64,000 bases of DNA from Kiritimatiellota bacterium B12222 (GCA_029719485.1 CP120722.1:558001-622000); one strand, 5' to 3'; positions 17,509 to 27,018 are shown, counted from the stretch's first letter. Made by a program: numbers and translations. Notes: generated by a model not told the origin, from the sequence alone.

Positions 17509-18501
17509 ATGAAAAATGAACCACCCAAAATCGACTGGGACCGTTTACGCGAACTACGGGATCTATTTTTACAACCTGAACCCATTACCGGCCCTTACTG
17601 GAAATCAAATCGGCAATTGCAGGATTATGACATCACCTTGGGAGAACGTATCGGGTGGAAATGGGATGCCGTATTAGAGGAATTAAAAGTCCGTGGATGG
17701 AAACCTCCCTCTCCTTCACTTACGGATATGGGATGTGGTACAGGGGTGGCAACACGACGTATGTTGCGCGCTTTCCCGGGTCATTTTAAAAAAGTGACCC
17801 TATGGGATCATTCGGAAGCGGCCATTAGTTATGCGCGTCAGAAGCTGCGTCATGAATTTCCAGACGTTCGGGTGATTTGTCCCTCGGCCCCTCCACATCC
17901 GAAAGGCGTGGTGTTGATCAGTCATGTTTTAACCGAGCTCAATGATGAAAGTGCGGGTGAGTTTTTGGAATTGATGGCGGATGCACAAGCGATGTTATGG
18001 GTGGAGCCCGGCACCTTTGAAACCTCCCGCATGTTGATTGAAGTGCGTGAAATGTTGCGCGAAGAATTTAAAGTGGTGGCGCCGTGCACCCATCAAGAGC
18101 GTTGTGGCATTTTAGCACAAGGAAATGAAAATCACTGGTGTCACCATTTTGCCAATGCCCCCGCAAAAGCGCATCAGGATCCATTCTGGGGTCATTTCCG
18201 CAAAGAGATGAATTTAGACGTCGGACCTTTGGCTTACAGCTTTTTGATTTTAGAAAAAGAACCAGAGCTGATAGCAGAAGGTGCGTCCCATTTGATTGGG
18301 AAACCCATGATAATGCCAAAGTATGTTCGGGTATTAAGCTGTCAAAAAGAAGATGTGCGCGAATTGGTTGCAGGTCGTAAAACCGATGGATATCGCGACT
18401 TGAAGCAAGGGGTGACCCCGATGCTGTATCGATTTGAGTTAAAGAAAAATCGAATTCTATCCGGGAAGAAAGTTGGTGAGGCTGCGGGCACTGATCACTG
18501 A
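17509..18501 (+). CDS. Rsm22-like SAM-dependent methyltransferase
   Basis: 330 residues. The SAM-binding motif is TDMGCGTGVATRRM (near residues 75-88) with the acidic end of strand 2 in VTLWDHSEAAI. The cysteine cluster CTHQERCGILAQ...WCHHFA is the feature of the Rsm22 family (mitochondrial small-ribosomal-subunit assembly methyltransferase), now known in eukaryotes as an iron-sulfur assembly factor; bacterial members are unassigned. An rRNA target is plausible. Preceded by AAGGAAAA and 3 bp after the glycosyltransferase, so in the same operon. Confidence 0.8.
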   Translation: MKNEPPKIDWDRLRELRDLFLQPEPITGPYWKSNRQLQDYDITLGERIGWKWDAVLEELKVRGWKPPSPSLTDMGCGTGVATRRMLRAFPGHFKKVTLWDHSEAAISYARQKLRHEFPDVRVICPSAPPHPKGVVLISHVLTELNDESAGEFLELMADAQAMLWVEPGTFETSRMLIEVREMLREEFKVVAPCTHQERCGILAQGNENHWCHHFANAPAKAHQDPFWGHFRKEMNLDVGPLAYSFLILEKEPELIAEGASHLIGKPMIMPKYVRVLSCQKEDVRELVAGRKTDGYRDLKQGVTPMLYRFELKKNRILSGKKVGEAAGTDH

Positions 18502-18542
18502 AGCTCTGGAGTGGCTGAGAGCAATTCCTACAAACTATGGGC

Positions 18543-18566
18543 GGGCGAAATGCTCGCTCTTTTTTC
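18543..18566 (+). terminator. Rho-independent terminator after the Rsm22-like gene
   Basis: GGGCGA (18543-18548), loop AATGC, TCGCTC (18554-18559, one G-T pair), followed by a run of T from 18560. Short stem but good T-tract; ends the 15.4-18.5 kb operon. Confidence 0.6.
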
Positions 18567-18672
18567 GGTAACTACGTAGATGACCTACCTGCTTGAAGGG
18601 AGCGACCTATCTTGTCACTCTGAGGGTATGCGGATGTAATCCAAGCTGAAATCGCTGAAGGTGATGCAGTGA

Positions 18673-20676
18673 TTATTTGCTGATATCCATATGGAAGGGG
18701 CCCGCGGGTAGACGCTCCTTGTTACCGAGGTTCGCTTCTACCGGATTGTTTTGCCAGCCATATCGAATTTTAACAGGGTTACTCACTTTATCCGAGCTGA
18801 GTACCACTTTGTTTTTGCCTTCAATTTTGGCTTGGGCAATGACAAATATTCCGTCTTCTCCAGCAAGCGTGAATCCACCCAATTTTTTTGCGTCTAGGAT
18901 CTGCAGGCCTTCTCCAACTTGATCAAAACTGAGCACAACTTGGTTATCGATTACGTCAACCTGAGAAAGTTCCGGTCCTCCTCGTAGTGTCAATGTTCCG
19001 TAGACATCGCAAAGGACACGACGGGAAAGGCGTCGGCCGACATCCTGTTTGTTGAGGGGATGGATATCATTGGCTTCACCCAGATCGATGGTGACAACGA
19101 GTCCGCTATGGGGCATATCCTTTACCAGCGTTCGTTGACTTTCCCGCAACTGTGGCCAGAAGTCATCTGAAGGTTCAGACTTGGGTGCGAGCCAGTTGGC
19201 CAGTTGAACGACTCCAAAATACATGTCATCATTGTGCCACCAGGTGCGCCAGTCATCGAACATGACCCGCACCCGATTACCATAGTGTGTGGGTTCCCAT
19301 AGAACATCGGTTTCCCCTTGATACCAAATGGCACCCCGCAAGCTGTATGGTGCAACCGTAGCTAACATTCCATTCGCCAAACTGGCCGGACGGTGGGGGC
19401 TATCTGGTTTGCGCGGTGCTTTGGGTGCCCCGCGAAATTGTTGTAATGGCCATTCGCCAATGGTGTTTTCAATTTTGCTTTCAATGTTATAGGACCAGTT
19501 ACCTGCCAATGGGATGCTGCTGTTTTGGCCTGAAATGAACATGGATCTCTCGTCACCCATAAACCCGCCCTTAGAGATACGGTCAAACACCCGGATGCTA
19601 ATACGTAATTCATCATTATGAGTCAGGTCGGCTGGAATGGTATAGCGACGGTTTACGGTATGAGCTTGCTCGGTATCGCTTCCCGTTTGACCTACCAACA
19701 CGCCGTTTACCCACGTCATATCATAATCCGCAATGGGGCCGAGGCTTAGGGTTAGATCTTGACCCTGCAGCATTTTGGGGAGTTTGACGCTGCGACGAAA
19801 CCACACTGCACCATCCATGTCATCCATTTTAGCTTCGATTGTAGATGGAAGTGAAATTTTCTCCCATTGAATATCATTAAAGCTAGGCAGGTGCCATGTT
19901 TTCGCAGCTTCGGAGATTCCCGGATCTTGAACAAAAGACTCAAGATTTTGATCCTCCAGCCATATAGTTAGTTCAGCTTCCCAAGCCGCCACTTTATCAT
20001 CGTAACGGTCTTCATAATCTACCCATTCTCCAGCTTTTTCAATGAGGAGGGGGTGATTGGGGAAGGCGCTGGAACGGGTCCACGCGATGGCGGGGGTGCC
20101 GCCCCATGCGGCTTTTATCAGTCCGACCGGTACATTTAAAATCTGACGAAGATCGCGACCGAAGAAATAAGCAACCGCACTGAAATCAGCGACCTGTTCA
20201 GGAGTACAACTGCTCCACCTTCCTTCAGAAGTGAAGAGAGGTGTCTTGGAGGTAATATTTTCGACCTTGAACAAACGAAGATGTGGATGGGTCGCTAAAG
20301 GAAGTTCGATGTCTGCATCTTTGACATCTTTAACCCTGAAATTCATATTTGATTGTCCGGAGCAAAGCCAAACTTCTCCAACCAATACATCTTCAAAATG
20401 TAGGTGCATGTTTCCATCGGTTACATTTAAAACCGCAGGATCAAAGCTGGCTTGTTCGGGTGGCAGCTCAAGTTTCCAGTTTCCCTGCTTATCTACAGTT
20501 GCTGTTTTTCGTTTGTCTTTAAACGTGACGGCCACGGTTGTTCCCGGCTCACCCTTTCCCCAAACCTGAATGGGTTGTTGTTGCTGTAGGACCATATGGT
20601 CGGAAAAAATGGATGGCATCTCCAATTGTGCGAAGACGGTCAGGGGAAAGAGTAGAATAAGGAGGACGTTTCTCAT
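18673..20676 (-). CDS. Sialate O-acetylesterase-type SGNH esterase, secreted
   Basis: 667 residues from the ATG at 20676, which gives a clean signal peptide (MRNVLLILLFPLTVFAQ); an upstream in-frame TTG at 20697 would blur it. Family landmarks: opening LEMPSIFSDHMVLQQ, N-terminal beta domain (GKGEPGTTVAVTF), nucleophile serine in WLCSGQSNMNF near residue 108, and GAIWYQGETDV and DLGEANDIHP later. The middle contains a beta-sandwich insertion (about 250-400) that ends before GMLATVAPYS. Removes O-acetyl groups from sialic acids or from plant and algal polysaccharides, in the periplasm or outside. Stands alone. Confidence 0.9.
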   Translation of the reverse strand: MRNVLLILLFPLTVFAQLEMPSIFSDHMVLQQQQPIQVWGKGEPGTTVAVTFKDKRKTATVDKQGNWKLELPPEQASFDPAVLNVTDGNMHLHFEDVLVGEVWLCSGQSNMNFRVKDVKDADIELPLATHPHLRLFKVENITSKTPLFTSEGRWSSCTPEQVADFSAVAYFFGRDLRQILNVPVGLIKAAWGGTPAIAWTRSSAFPNHPLLIEKAGEWVDYEDRYDDKVAAWEAELTIWLEDQNLESFVQDPGISEAAKTWHLPSFNDIQWEKISLPSTIEAKMDDMDGAVWFRRSVKLPKMLQGQDLTLSLGPIADYDMTWVNGVLVGQTGSDTEQAHTVNRRYTIPADLTHNDELRISIRVFDRISKGGFMGDERSMFISGQNSSIPLAGNWSYNIESKIENTIGEWPLQQFRGAPKAPRKPDSPHRPASLANGMLATVAPYSLRGAIWYQGETDVLWEPTHYGNRVRVMFDDWRTWWHNDDMYFGVVQLANWLAPKSEPSDDFWPQLRESQRTLVKDMPHSGLVVTIDLGEANDIHPLNKQDVGRRLSRRVLCDVYGTLTLRGGPELSQVDVIDNQVVLSFDQVGEGLQILDAKKLGGFTLAGEDGIFVIAQAKIEGKNKVVLSSDKVSNPVKIRYGWQNNPVEANLGNKERLPAGPFHMDISK

Positions 20677-20697
20677 AGTGATAAGATAGTTAAACAA

Positions 20698-20917
20698 GAG
20701 GTGTACCCAATGGTACCTATGGATCTACTAAAGCTTTAAGTGACTACAAGAGAAGCCAAATCGTTCTTAGAATAGGCACCCGTGCCCCATTACCTTCTTA
20801 AGATAAAACCGCAAGACATGCATGATAATCTTCCCCAAGTTCTCAGCATCAACTTTTAAAAGTCTTCGAATTAGGATTCGATTAACGTCCTGAAGAAATG
20901 ATGAGGAAGGGGGGGGC
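20698..20917. other. Intergenic stretch, no feature recognised
   Basis: About 220 bp between the esterase start and the sufS stop. I see no gene, no convincing hairpin-plus-T terminator and none of the repeat families of this window. Confidence 0.5.
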
Positions 20918-22156
20918 TTAGGATATACCGAAAATTTTCCGGGTGGTTCGAATGGCTTCGAGCAGGCGGGTGGTCTCGTCTGTTGTGTTGTAGAAATGGT
21001 AGCTGGCCCGGTTAATGGCTGGGTGGCCCAAATGCTTCATGAGTGGCTGACAGCAGACATGCCCGGCGCGGATGGCCACCCCTGATTGGTCGACGAGTTG
21101 GGCCACATCATGGGGATGAATATCATCGATCCAAAAGGAAACTGCTCCTCCGCGTTTTTGGGGATGGGCGGTGAGGGTGACACCGGGTTCTTGATCGAGG
21201 CGGGTGGCGGCATCGATGACCAAAGCTTCGACACTGGCTTCGATGCGATCCATGCCCAACGTGTTTAAATAATCGATGGCGCTTCCCCAAGCGATGGCAT
21301 CGGCAATATTCGGGGTGCCGGCCTCAAATTTATAGGGAAGGTCTGCGTAGGTAGAGGCTTCGATGGTCACTTGGTCAATCATTTCGCCTCCGCCCTGCCA
21401 AGGGGGCATGCTATTCAGCATGTCTGTGGAGGCAATCAGCGCACCCATTCCAGTAGGGCCACACATCTTGTGCGCGGAACAGGCAAAAAAGTCACAGCCA
21501 AGTTCAGAAATATTGATGGGAAGATGCGGACTACTTTGGGCGCCGTCGATCAACACGGTTATGCCCAATGCTTTCGCTTTTTGGATCAGCACCGTTACAG
21601 GATTAACGGTTCCCAATGCGTTGCTGATGTGGGTGAGGGACAAGAGTTTTGTTTTTGTGGTCAACAGGAGATCGACCGCATCAAGATCCAGTTCACCCGA
21701 GGGGGTAAGTGGGATCGCTTTCACCACGGCACCAGTACGTTGGGCCAGGAGTTGCCATGGAATAATATTGCTGTGATGCTCCATGATCGAAATCAGAATT
21801 TCGTCACCGGGTTGCAAGCCTTGTCCCCAACTTTGGGCTACGAGGTTAATCGCTTCGGTAGTGCCGCTGGTAAAGATAACGCCTTTAGGATCGGGTGCAC
21901 CCAAAAACGAAGCTACTTTGAGACGTGCATTTTCATAGTCGGCGGTGGCTTCTTCAGCCAGGGCGTGCATGCCGCGATGCACATTGGCATTGCTGTGACG
22001 ATAATAGTGATCAAGGGCGTTGAGCACGGAGACAGGTTTTTGTGAAGTGGCGGCATTGTCTAAATACACCAAGTCACGGTCCCCATGGACTTTGCGTTGA
22101 AGGGTTGGAAACTCCGAACGGATTTTCTGAATTTCTTCAGGGCTAAACGCGGTCAT
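20918..22156 (-). CDS. sufS: Cysteine desulfurase SufS
   Basis: 412 residues, class V aminotransferase fold. The PLP lysine is in FFACSAHKMCGPTG near residue 230, the persulfide cysteine is C368 in RAGHVCCQPLM, and YLDNAATSQKP and NVHRGMHALAEEAT are SufS/CsdA signatures. Mobilises sulfur from cysteine for Fe-S clusters. No sufBCD, sufE or sufU is in the window. The start overlaps the Rieske gene stop by 4 bp (ATGA), so the two are translationally coupled with Rieske first. Confidence 0.94.
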   Translation of the reverse strand: MTAFSPEEIQKIRSEFPTLQRKVHGDRDLVYLDNAATSQKPVSVLNALDHYYRHSNANVHRGMHALAEEATADYENARLKVASFLGAPDPKGVIFTSGTTEAINLVAQSWGQGLQPGDEILISIMEHHSNIIPWQLLAQRTGAVVKAIPLTPSGELDLDAVDLLLTTKTKLLSLTHISNALGTVNPVTVLIQKAKALGITVLIDGAQSSPHLPINISELGCDFFACSAHKMCGPTGMGALIASTDMLNSMPPWQGGGEMIDQVTIEASTYADLPYKFEAGTPNIADAIAWGSAIDYLNTLGMDRIEASVEALVIDAATRLDQEPGVTLTAHPQKRGGAVSFWIDDIHPHDVAQLVDQSGVAIRAGHVCCQPLMKHLGHPAINRASYHFYNTTDETTRLLEAIRTTRKIFGIS

Positions 22157-22488
22157 TTGTTTGGATCCAAGATGATTTCAGGGTCTACAAAAATTTGTTC
22201 GCCTTCTACTTTGATGGCATAAGCTGCAATGGGTTTTACGGCGGGGAGGCTGAGGTGCTTGCCATTACGGATGTCGAAGCAGGCCCCATGGAGAGGGCAC
22301 ATGAGTTCGTGATCTTCCAAGTCGCCATTCATCAAAGAGACGCGTTGATGACTGCACCAAATTTCGACGGCATAAAAGCTACCATCCTCATGTTTAAACA
22401 CGCCAAGTTGTATTTCATCACTGAGTTCGCAATATTTACGATCGGTAGCGGAAAATTCATCGATGGTTGCAACGGGAGTCCAAGACAT
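22153..22488 (-). CDS. Rieske [2Fe-2S] ferredoxin-like protein
   Basis: 111 residues, a single Rieske domain with cluster ligands C45-x-H47 (WCSHQ) and C64-x2-H67 (MCPLHG). Resembles the small nitrite-reductase-NirD / SufE2-like Rieske proteins often found next to sufS. It may pass electrons in cluster assembly or to an oxygenase; the partner is not shown. Soluble. Coupled to sufS by a 4-bp overlap. Confidence 0.9.
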   Translation of the reverse strand: MSWTPVATIDEFSATDRKYCELSDEIQLGVFKHEDGSFYAVEIWCSHQRVSLMNGDLEDHELMCPLHGACFDIRNGKHLSLPAVKPIAAYAIKVEGEQIFVDPEIILDPNK

Positions 22489-22574
22489 GGGTAATGAGGG
22501 GGTTTGAGTTAAAGAAAATCTACCATAGCGTGGTCCCGTAGGATTTCCAGTCTCCGTGTGCGCACAATTTCAAT

Positions 22575-23294
22575 TTAAGACCAAAAGGAGAGGCAGAGCT
22601 CTAATTCACTGAGGCTATGGATTTCGGCATCGGGCTGCAGGTCGTTTTCGCCTGGTTCAAAGGTTTCGTAGGGAACATGCTCACGGGTCCAAATGGCTCC
22701 CATTCCCGCTTGTTTGGCACCCTGCACATCGGCCAACCAATTATCACCCACATAAACGGTTTCTTCAGGGATGATGTTCATTTTAGAGATGATACGATCA
22801 TAGGCCGCGTGATGAGGTTTTGCAAAACCTACATCTGCTGAAACCACAACGGCGTCAAAATAACCGAGGATGCCTAAATTCCGAAGAGATTTTTTAATAC
22901 TCAAACTACAGGGATAATTAGAGAGTAAGCCTAAGCGATAGGTTTGGGAAAGGCGCCGCAGGAGTTCGCTGGTTTCAGGTTGAATGGTAACGGATTGCCA
23001 AAAGGCCTGTTGCCGGGCATCCATGAGTCGACGGGTCAATTCTCCCGAAGGATCTGGGGTTGCCAACTCGATAATTTCGCGACAGACCTCGGAAAACACA
23101 TTTTCTTTGCCGCCATTTTTATAGGGTCGCATGATTTGATCTTTGCGCACCCGGGTAAGTTCATCTTGATCAATGGTGAAGCCTGCCTGTTCAATGACCT
23201 GCGTCATGGCCTCGGCTTGAGCAAGTTGTTGATCGGGGCCAAAGGCGATTAAGGTATTTCCATAATCGAAAAGGACAGTACGCAGAGGAGGCAT
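22575..23294 (-). CDS. HAD-family hydrolase
   Basis: 239 residues from the ATG at 23294, which lies 1 bp after the stop of the upstream gene and directly before the motif I strand; a longer in-frame start at 23351 would overlap that gene. Motif I is VLFDYGNTL (nucleophile Asp), motif II is LLSNYP, the lysine is in GFAKPHHAAY, and motif IV is YVGDNWLADVQGAKQAGM. The helical cap marks the phosphatase/haloacid dehalogenase subfamily. Substrate unknown. Likely one transcript with the chlorite-dismutase-like and FHA genes. Confidence 0.85.
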   Translation of the reverse strand: MPPLRTVLFDYGNTLIAFGPDQQLAQAEAMTQVIEQAGFTIDQDELTRVRKDQIMRPYKNGGKENVFSEVCREIIELATPDPSGELTRRLMDARQQAFWQSVTIQPETSELLRRLSQTYRLGLLSNYPCSLSIKKSLRNLGILGYFDAVVVSADVGFAKPHHAAYDRIISKMNIIPEETVYVGDNWLADVQGAKQAGMGAIWTREHVPYETFEPGENDLQPDAEIHSLSELELCLSFWS

Positions 23295-23295
23295 C

Positions 23296-24027
23296 TTAGA
23301 GAGCAGATTGGTAAACCACTTTACCCACAAAGAAGGGGCCAAGTTTTTCAATATAGGTGGAGGTTTGCACCGTGCCGCGCATCACTTCGACAATTTTGCT
23401 CAGAGGAAGGAGTTGATCACCGACTAAGGCGACCACAAAATCATTGTCATCCCGATCCATCCCGAAACTAGCTAAACGGATATCGTGGGCAAGATTTTTA
23501 TCACCCCAAGCACGTCCAATGGTGCCATGTTCTCCAAGAATTTTCATTTTTTCCCGTTTGGTCAATTTGGCGAAAGCCCCTGTACGACGTAGGGGGTACC
23601 AAACAACCCAAGGATACTCGGGGTTGAGTGCACGGCTACGAGGACGATTGACCAAAGTGTGTTCCAAATCAGATTCGTACCCAATGCTGTAACTGCGCGC
23701 GAAAAGGTTGCCATTGTTGTGTCGGGTGAGCGCGCTAAACGGAGAATTTTTCAGAGCCGGGAAGACCTGACTCACGAAAAACTCAGGATCCGTATGCATA
23801 AGTAATAAACCGAGACCCCAAGGATCCGCGGCATCTTGATAAACGACAGCATCCCAGGGCTGATTTTTTATAAAGTCAATGCAGGCTTCACTGTCGTTAC
23901 AACCGGTGAAGGTCTGCAGTTGCATGTAGAGACGACGGTCTGATGTAAGTTTTTGGCCATCGGATGAATGTCCATGTTCCAATACATCTGGCACCACCGG
24001 CACAGGCTCGGATGGAGGATTTTCCAT
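23296..24027 (-). CDS. Chlorite-dismutase-family protein (coproheme decarboxylase HemQ-like)
   Basis: 243 residues. The second half carries family landmarks: WVVWYPLRRTGAF, then LTKREKMKILGEHGTIGRAW, and FGMDRDDNDFVVALVGDQL, ending GPFFVGKVVY. This pattern fits the HemQ/Cld alpha-beta barrel that binds coproheme or heme. HemQ decarboxylates coproheme in the last step of one heme pathway. Whether this protein is active or only heme-binding cannot be settled by eye. The first 30 residues are Pro/Glu-rich and probably disordered. Lies between the FHA and HAD genes. Confidence 0.75.
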   Translation of the reverse strand: MENPPSEPVPVVPDVLEHGHSSDGQKLTSDRRLYMQLQTFTGCNDSEACIDFIKNQPWDAVVYQDAADPWGLGLLLMHTDPEFFVSQVFPALKNSPFSALTRHNNGNLFARSYSIGYESDLEHTLVNRPRSRALNPEYPWVVWYPLRRTGAFAKLTKREKMKILGEHGTIGRAWGDKNLAHDIRLASFGMDRDDNDFVVALVGDQLLPLSKIVEVMRGTVQTSTYIEKLGPFFVGKVVYQSAL

Positions 24028-24044
24028 GACAGGACTCCTTAACC

Positions 24045-24629
24045 TTACTTGCGAAGGATGCTAGAATTGCTTTTGTTGATCCGAATGACTTTGGATCCAC
24101 TACCCGCAGGTTTTGCAAGTGGAGCTTCAGGTTTTTTCGTACCTTCAGAAATAACTTTGGGTACACGTTTGGGCGTTTTGTTTTCAGAATCAGTAGAGGG
24201 CTTTTCAGCTCTGGGAGATTCGGTATTTCGAACAATTTCACGCAGAATGGTTTTGTAGCCTTTGCCTTCGTTCATTTCATCCTGAACGGAACTAATGGTG
24301 GTATCTGTGCCCGGAGATTTTTTGTCGTCCACGTGTAAGATGCTGTTTCCTAAACGGATTTTGTCACCTGGTTTAATTTTCGCCATCTCAATTTTTTGGT
24401 GATTGAGGTAGGTACCGTTTTTTGATTTCAAATCTTTGACGTAATATTCACCATCCCAAATACGCACACTGCAATGCATACGCGAAGCGCGTTCATCAAG
24501 GGTAATGATGTCTGCGTCAGGGCTACGGCCCACGGTAATAGGTTGATCTGCTAACAGCAGTTCAGTAATTTTGCCATCAGGATCAGTGTAGCGAATTCTC
24601 AATTGGGAAGCTTGGCTTTCTTCTGTCAT
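24045..24629 (-). CDS. FHA-domain protein
   Basis: 194 residues. The N-terminal half (about 10-105) is a forkhead-associated domain: ITVGRSPDADI, ASRMHCSV and SKNGTYLNHQKI, the conserved Gly-Arg, Ser-x-x-His and Asn-Gly positions for phosphothreonine binding. The C-terminal half is charged and Ser/Pro/Lys-rich, probably disordered. Likely reads Ser/Thr phosphorylation; the window also encodes a Ser/Thr kinase (56814-59072), though a link is only possible. 17 bp upstream of the chlorite-dismutase-like gene. Confidence 0.88.
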   Translation of the reverse strand: MTEESQASQLRIRYTDPDGKITELLLADQPITVGRSPDADIITLDERASRMHCSVRIWDGEYYVKDLKSKNGTYLNHQKIEMAKIKPGDKIRLGNSILHVDDKKSPGTDTTISSVQDEMNEGKGYKTILREIVRNTESPRAEKPSTDSENKTPKRVPKVISEGTKKPEAPLAKPAGSGSKVIRINKSNSSILRK

Positions 24630-24700
24630 ACGGTTTCTTCTGTTAATACGATTGTTACTTTCAAAATTTAACCCTGAATAGACGTCCTTTGCAACCTTCT

Positions 24701-25249
24701 TTATGGTTGAAAAGGGAAATTTTCTAAAATCCAGGGCGGTAAAAGTTCTGTGGAGGGCAAAGAGGCGTCGGCGAGACCGGGAGGTGCGGAGGCGGATCCC
24801 ACTAAAAGCGTTTTACAGCCTGCAGTCCTGCCGGCCTGTAAATCGCGGGGTTGATCTCCGATCATCCACGCATTTTGCGGATCAATGTTCAATGCGGTTG
24901 ATGCCTTTAAAAGCATACCTGCAAGAGGTTTGCGACAAGTACACTTGTCAGACTCCTGATGAGGACAATATTGAATATTTTGAATTTCAGCGCCTTCTGC
25001 AGCAAGTAAGGCACGCATACGTTCATGTATTTCGATGAGGGTAGACTCGGTCATTCTGCCAATGGCTACGCCTTTTTGGTTGGTGACCACGGCTACAGGA
25101 ATGTGTCGTTGGTTGAGCAGGCGAATCGATGCGGCAATACCGGGCATCAAGGTGAAGGTGTCCGGATGCAAGACATAGCGGTCTTCTGGGGGAGGCGGGA
25201 CATTGATGAGGCCATCACGGTCCATAAAGATGCCAGAAATTTGGGTCAT
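24701..25249 (-). CDS. gmhB: D-glycero-D-manno-heptose-1,7-bisphosphate 7-phosphatase
   Basis: 182 residues, HAD phosphatase of the histidinol-phosphatase/GmhB type. Motif I is IFMDRDGLINV, motif II VVTNQKGV, the Zn-binding cysteines are in CPHQESDKCTCRKP, and motif IV is MIGDQPRDLQAG. Makes heptose-1-phosphate for the ADP-heptose of LPS inner core, in the cytosol. Its start overlaps the end of epsI by 4 bp, which ties it to the exosortase operon. Presence suggests heptose in the envelope polysaccharide. Confidence 0.88.
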   Translation of the reverse strand: MTQISGIFMDRDGLINVPPPPEDRYVLHPDTFTLMPGIAASIRLLNQRHIPVAVVTNQKGVAIGRMTESTLIEIHERMRALLAAEGAEIQNIQYCPHQESDKCTCRKPLAGMLLKASTALNIDPQNAWMIGDQPRDLQAGRTAGCKTLLVGSASAPPGLADASLPSTELLPPWILENFPFQP

Positions 25250-26043
25250 GGTTGAGATTCTATTAAACTAATTTGAGGATAGAGTTTACTGACGACATCT
25301 CGAATTTCTTCAACATAGTCTGTATTGTCAGGGTTTCGTTCTCCGGAGACCGAAATATAGGCCCAGCGATGGGAAACGTTTCTAAAAATACGGTCGAGAG
25401 ACATCCATAGTAGACGTTCGATATGTAGATGGGTCGTACGATCTTTACCGACAAAAAAGTAAGCATAATAGCCATAGCGTGTATACTCTTCAGAGTAAGT
25501 TTTATTAATCAGTAAGACCTGCGCCTTAAGTGTATTTCCATTTTCAAGTGGAATGGAAATGGTGATACTATCCTTAATGATATTTCCTTGGGCATCTAGA
25601 CAAACCTCAGGACGATGAATGGAGCTTCGGTCTTTTCCTGAGAGTACTACAGAAGTAAACACGGTATTCTCTGGATCTGATTGTTTAATATATTGTTTCT
25701 TTAATATGACCGTGTCTTTGGGTAACACGAGTCTTTCACCCAATGCCATGGTCAATAATTCACCTCCACAGGGTTCATGCTGCCAATTTTCTGGGCAAAC
25801 CCGGATACCGTCTTCATTTAAAGGCACATCGCGGGTTAACCAGCTTCTGGTGCAGGAAGGGGTTTGGCAAAATAAGACATCTTCACCGTGCCATTGGGTG
25901 CCTAAGTTTTCAGGAAGTTTTTCGCGGACCCCCGCTTCATTTGTAGCAGTGACATCAACCGTAAACACTAAAAAGAGGGCTGTAATCAGGAACAAGCACC
26001 CGAGTACCCAGAAAGGATTTTTAAGAAAGCCTGCTTTGCTCAT
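25246..26043 (-). CDS. EpsI-family exosortase-associated protein
   Basis: 265 residues with one N-terminal membrane anchor (about 10-28), then an exported domain. The SGKDRSSIHRPEVCLDAQG motif and the later YYAYFFVGKDRTTHLHIERL segment are marks of the EpsI/DUF3485 family, which accompanies exosortase in exopolysaccharide and PEP-CTERM systems. Four cysteines early in the soluble part (CQTPSC, CPENW, EPCGG) are unusual. Overlaps the exosortase stop by 4 bp and gmhB by 4 bp, so one operon xrt-epsI-gmhB. Confidence 0.85.
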   Translation of the reverse strand: MSKAGFLKNPFWVLGCLFLITALFLVFTVDVTATNEAGVREKLPENLGTQWHGEDVLFCQTPSCTRSWLTRDVPLNEDGIRVCPENWQHEPCGGELLTMALGERLVLPKDTVILKKQYIKQSDPENTVFTSVVLSGKDRSSIHRPEVCLDAQGNIIKDSITISIPLENGNTLKAQVLLINKTYSEEYTRYGYYAYFFVGKDRTTHLHIERLLWMSLDRIFRNVSHRWAYISVSGERNPDNTDYVEEIRDVVSKLYPQISLIESQP

Positions 26044-27008
26044 GCTTTTTTACCGAAGGTGAAATCTTTTTTAAGAAAGAAACTCAAACTCACCATGAGG
26101 GCGATGGCGCAGCCAAATACAATAAAACCGGCATAGTCGTGGGGAATTCCGGTGGCAATATGGGTGTTAATCGCTTCCGCCATGATACCAATACTAACAA
26201 TTCTAAAGATATTTCCGGCCATGGCCAAGGGGATCGCGGCCAAAAAGAGTACCCATTTTCGCCAAATTCCTTGTAACACCAGGTAGCCATAGATTGCGGT
26301 TAACGCCATCATGGCCGTGAGAGAGCGGATGCCGGAGCAGGGATCCGCCACGTCCAATTTTAAAGAGGCGCTTTCATTATAAGGAGGGCCATAAATTGCG
26401 GTACCGACCTGTTTGACATCCAAGCCCAGAAATTGAAGTACCTCTACCGATATTTGAGAATTGATTTTACGGAGAGGGTAGGTGAGTCCATCCAAAAAAT
26501 TTAAAGGGACGGCAAAGATCAGAAAGCTACAAGGAAAGATGAGACGTTTGGCAATTTGCCACCCAAACAGATAAAAAGGAATGGCCCAGCTAAGACCGAT
26601 CAGCGATAAAATAGAGAGTCGGGCATGTTGGATTTTAACCCCCATATAATGACCCAGTAAAGCTAAGCAGACAAAACCCAGCCCCATATAACTCATTTTT
26701 TTTGGAGCTCGGATAAACTCATCACGGTTAATCCAGATTACATAAAGTGAAGCGAAAGGGACCAGAAAGCCGTGGGAATAATCGCCAGACCCCATAGAAA
26801 TTCCAGAATCATTCCATCGGTCAACTAACCATACTAATACGGAACGACTCTGATTCACAGAATTGGGGACACTTCCCATTAAATGAAACATTGCAAACCC
26901 GAAGGACAACAGCAGGGTGGTGAGTGCCAAGCGAATGTAGTCTTTACGTGAAAGTTCGGCTAAGGCGTATTTAGAGTGCCAAATTTTAGGGTGGGTAGGG
27001 CTGGGCAT
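26040..27008 (-). CDS. Exosortase (transmembrane cysteine transpeptidase)
   Basis: 322 residues, eight or so membrane helices. Active-site triad of the exosortase family: C224 in ADPCSGIRS, R269 in GNIFRI and H290 in PHDYAGF. Exosortases cut C-terminal PEP-CTERM-type sorting signals during export of surface proteins, usually alongside exopolysaccharide production. No protein in this window carries an obvious PEP-CTERM tail. Followed by epsI with a 4-bp overlap; upstream is the PsiE-like gene, 10 bp away. Confidence 0.93.
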   Translation of the reverse strand: MPSPTHPKIWHSKYALAELSRKDYIRLALTTLLLSFGFAMFHLMGSVPNSVNQSRSVLVWLVDRWNDSGISMGSGDYSHGFLVPFASLYVIWINRDEFIRAPKKMSYMGLGFVCLALLGHYMGVKIQHARLSILSLIGLSWAIPFYLFGWQIAKRLIFPCSFLIFAVPLNFLDGLTYPLRKINSQISVEVLQFLGLDVKQVGTAIYGPPYNESASLKLDVADPCSGIRSLTAMMALTAIYGYLVLQGIWRKWVLFLAAIPLAMAGNIFRIVSIGIMAEAINTHIATGIPHDYAGFIVFGCAIALMVSLSFFLKKDFTFGKKA

Positions 27009-27018
27009 GGAAGCAAAT

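Noticed and set aside
22575..23351. Longer start (23351) for the HAD hydrolase
   Set aside because: It would overlap the upstream chlorite-dismutase-like gene; the ATG at 23294 is 1 bp after that stop and directly precedes motif I.
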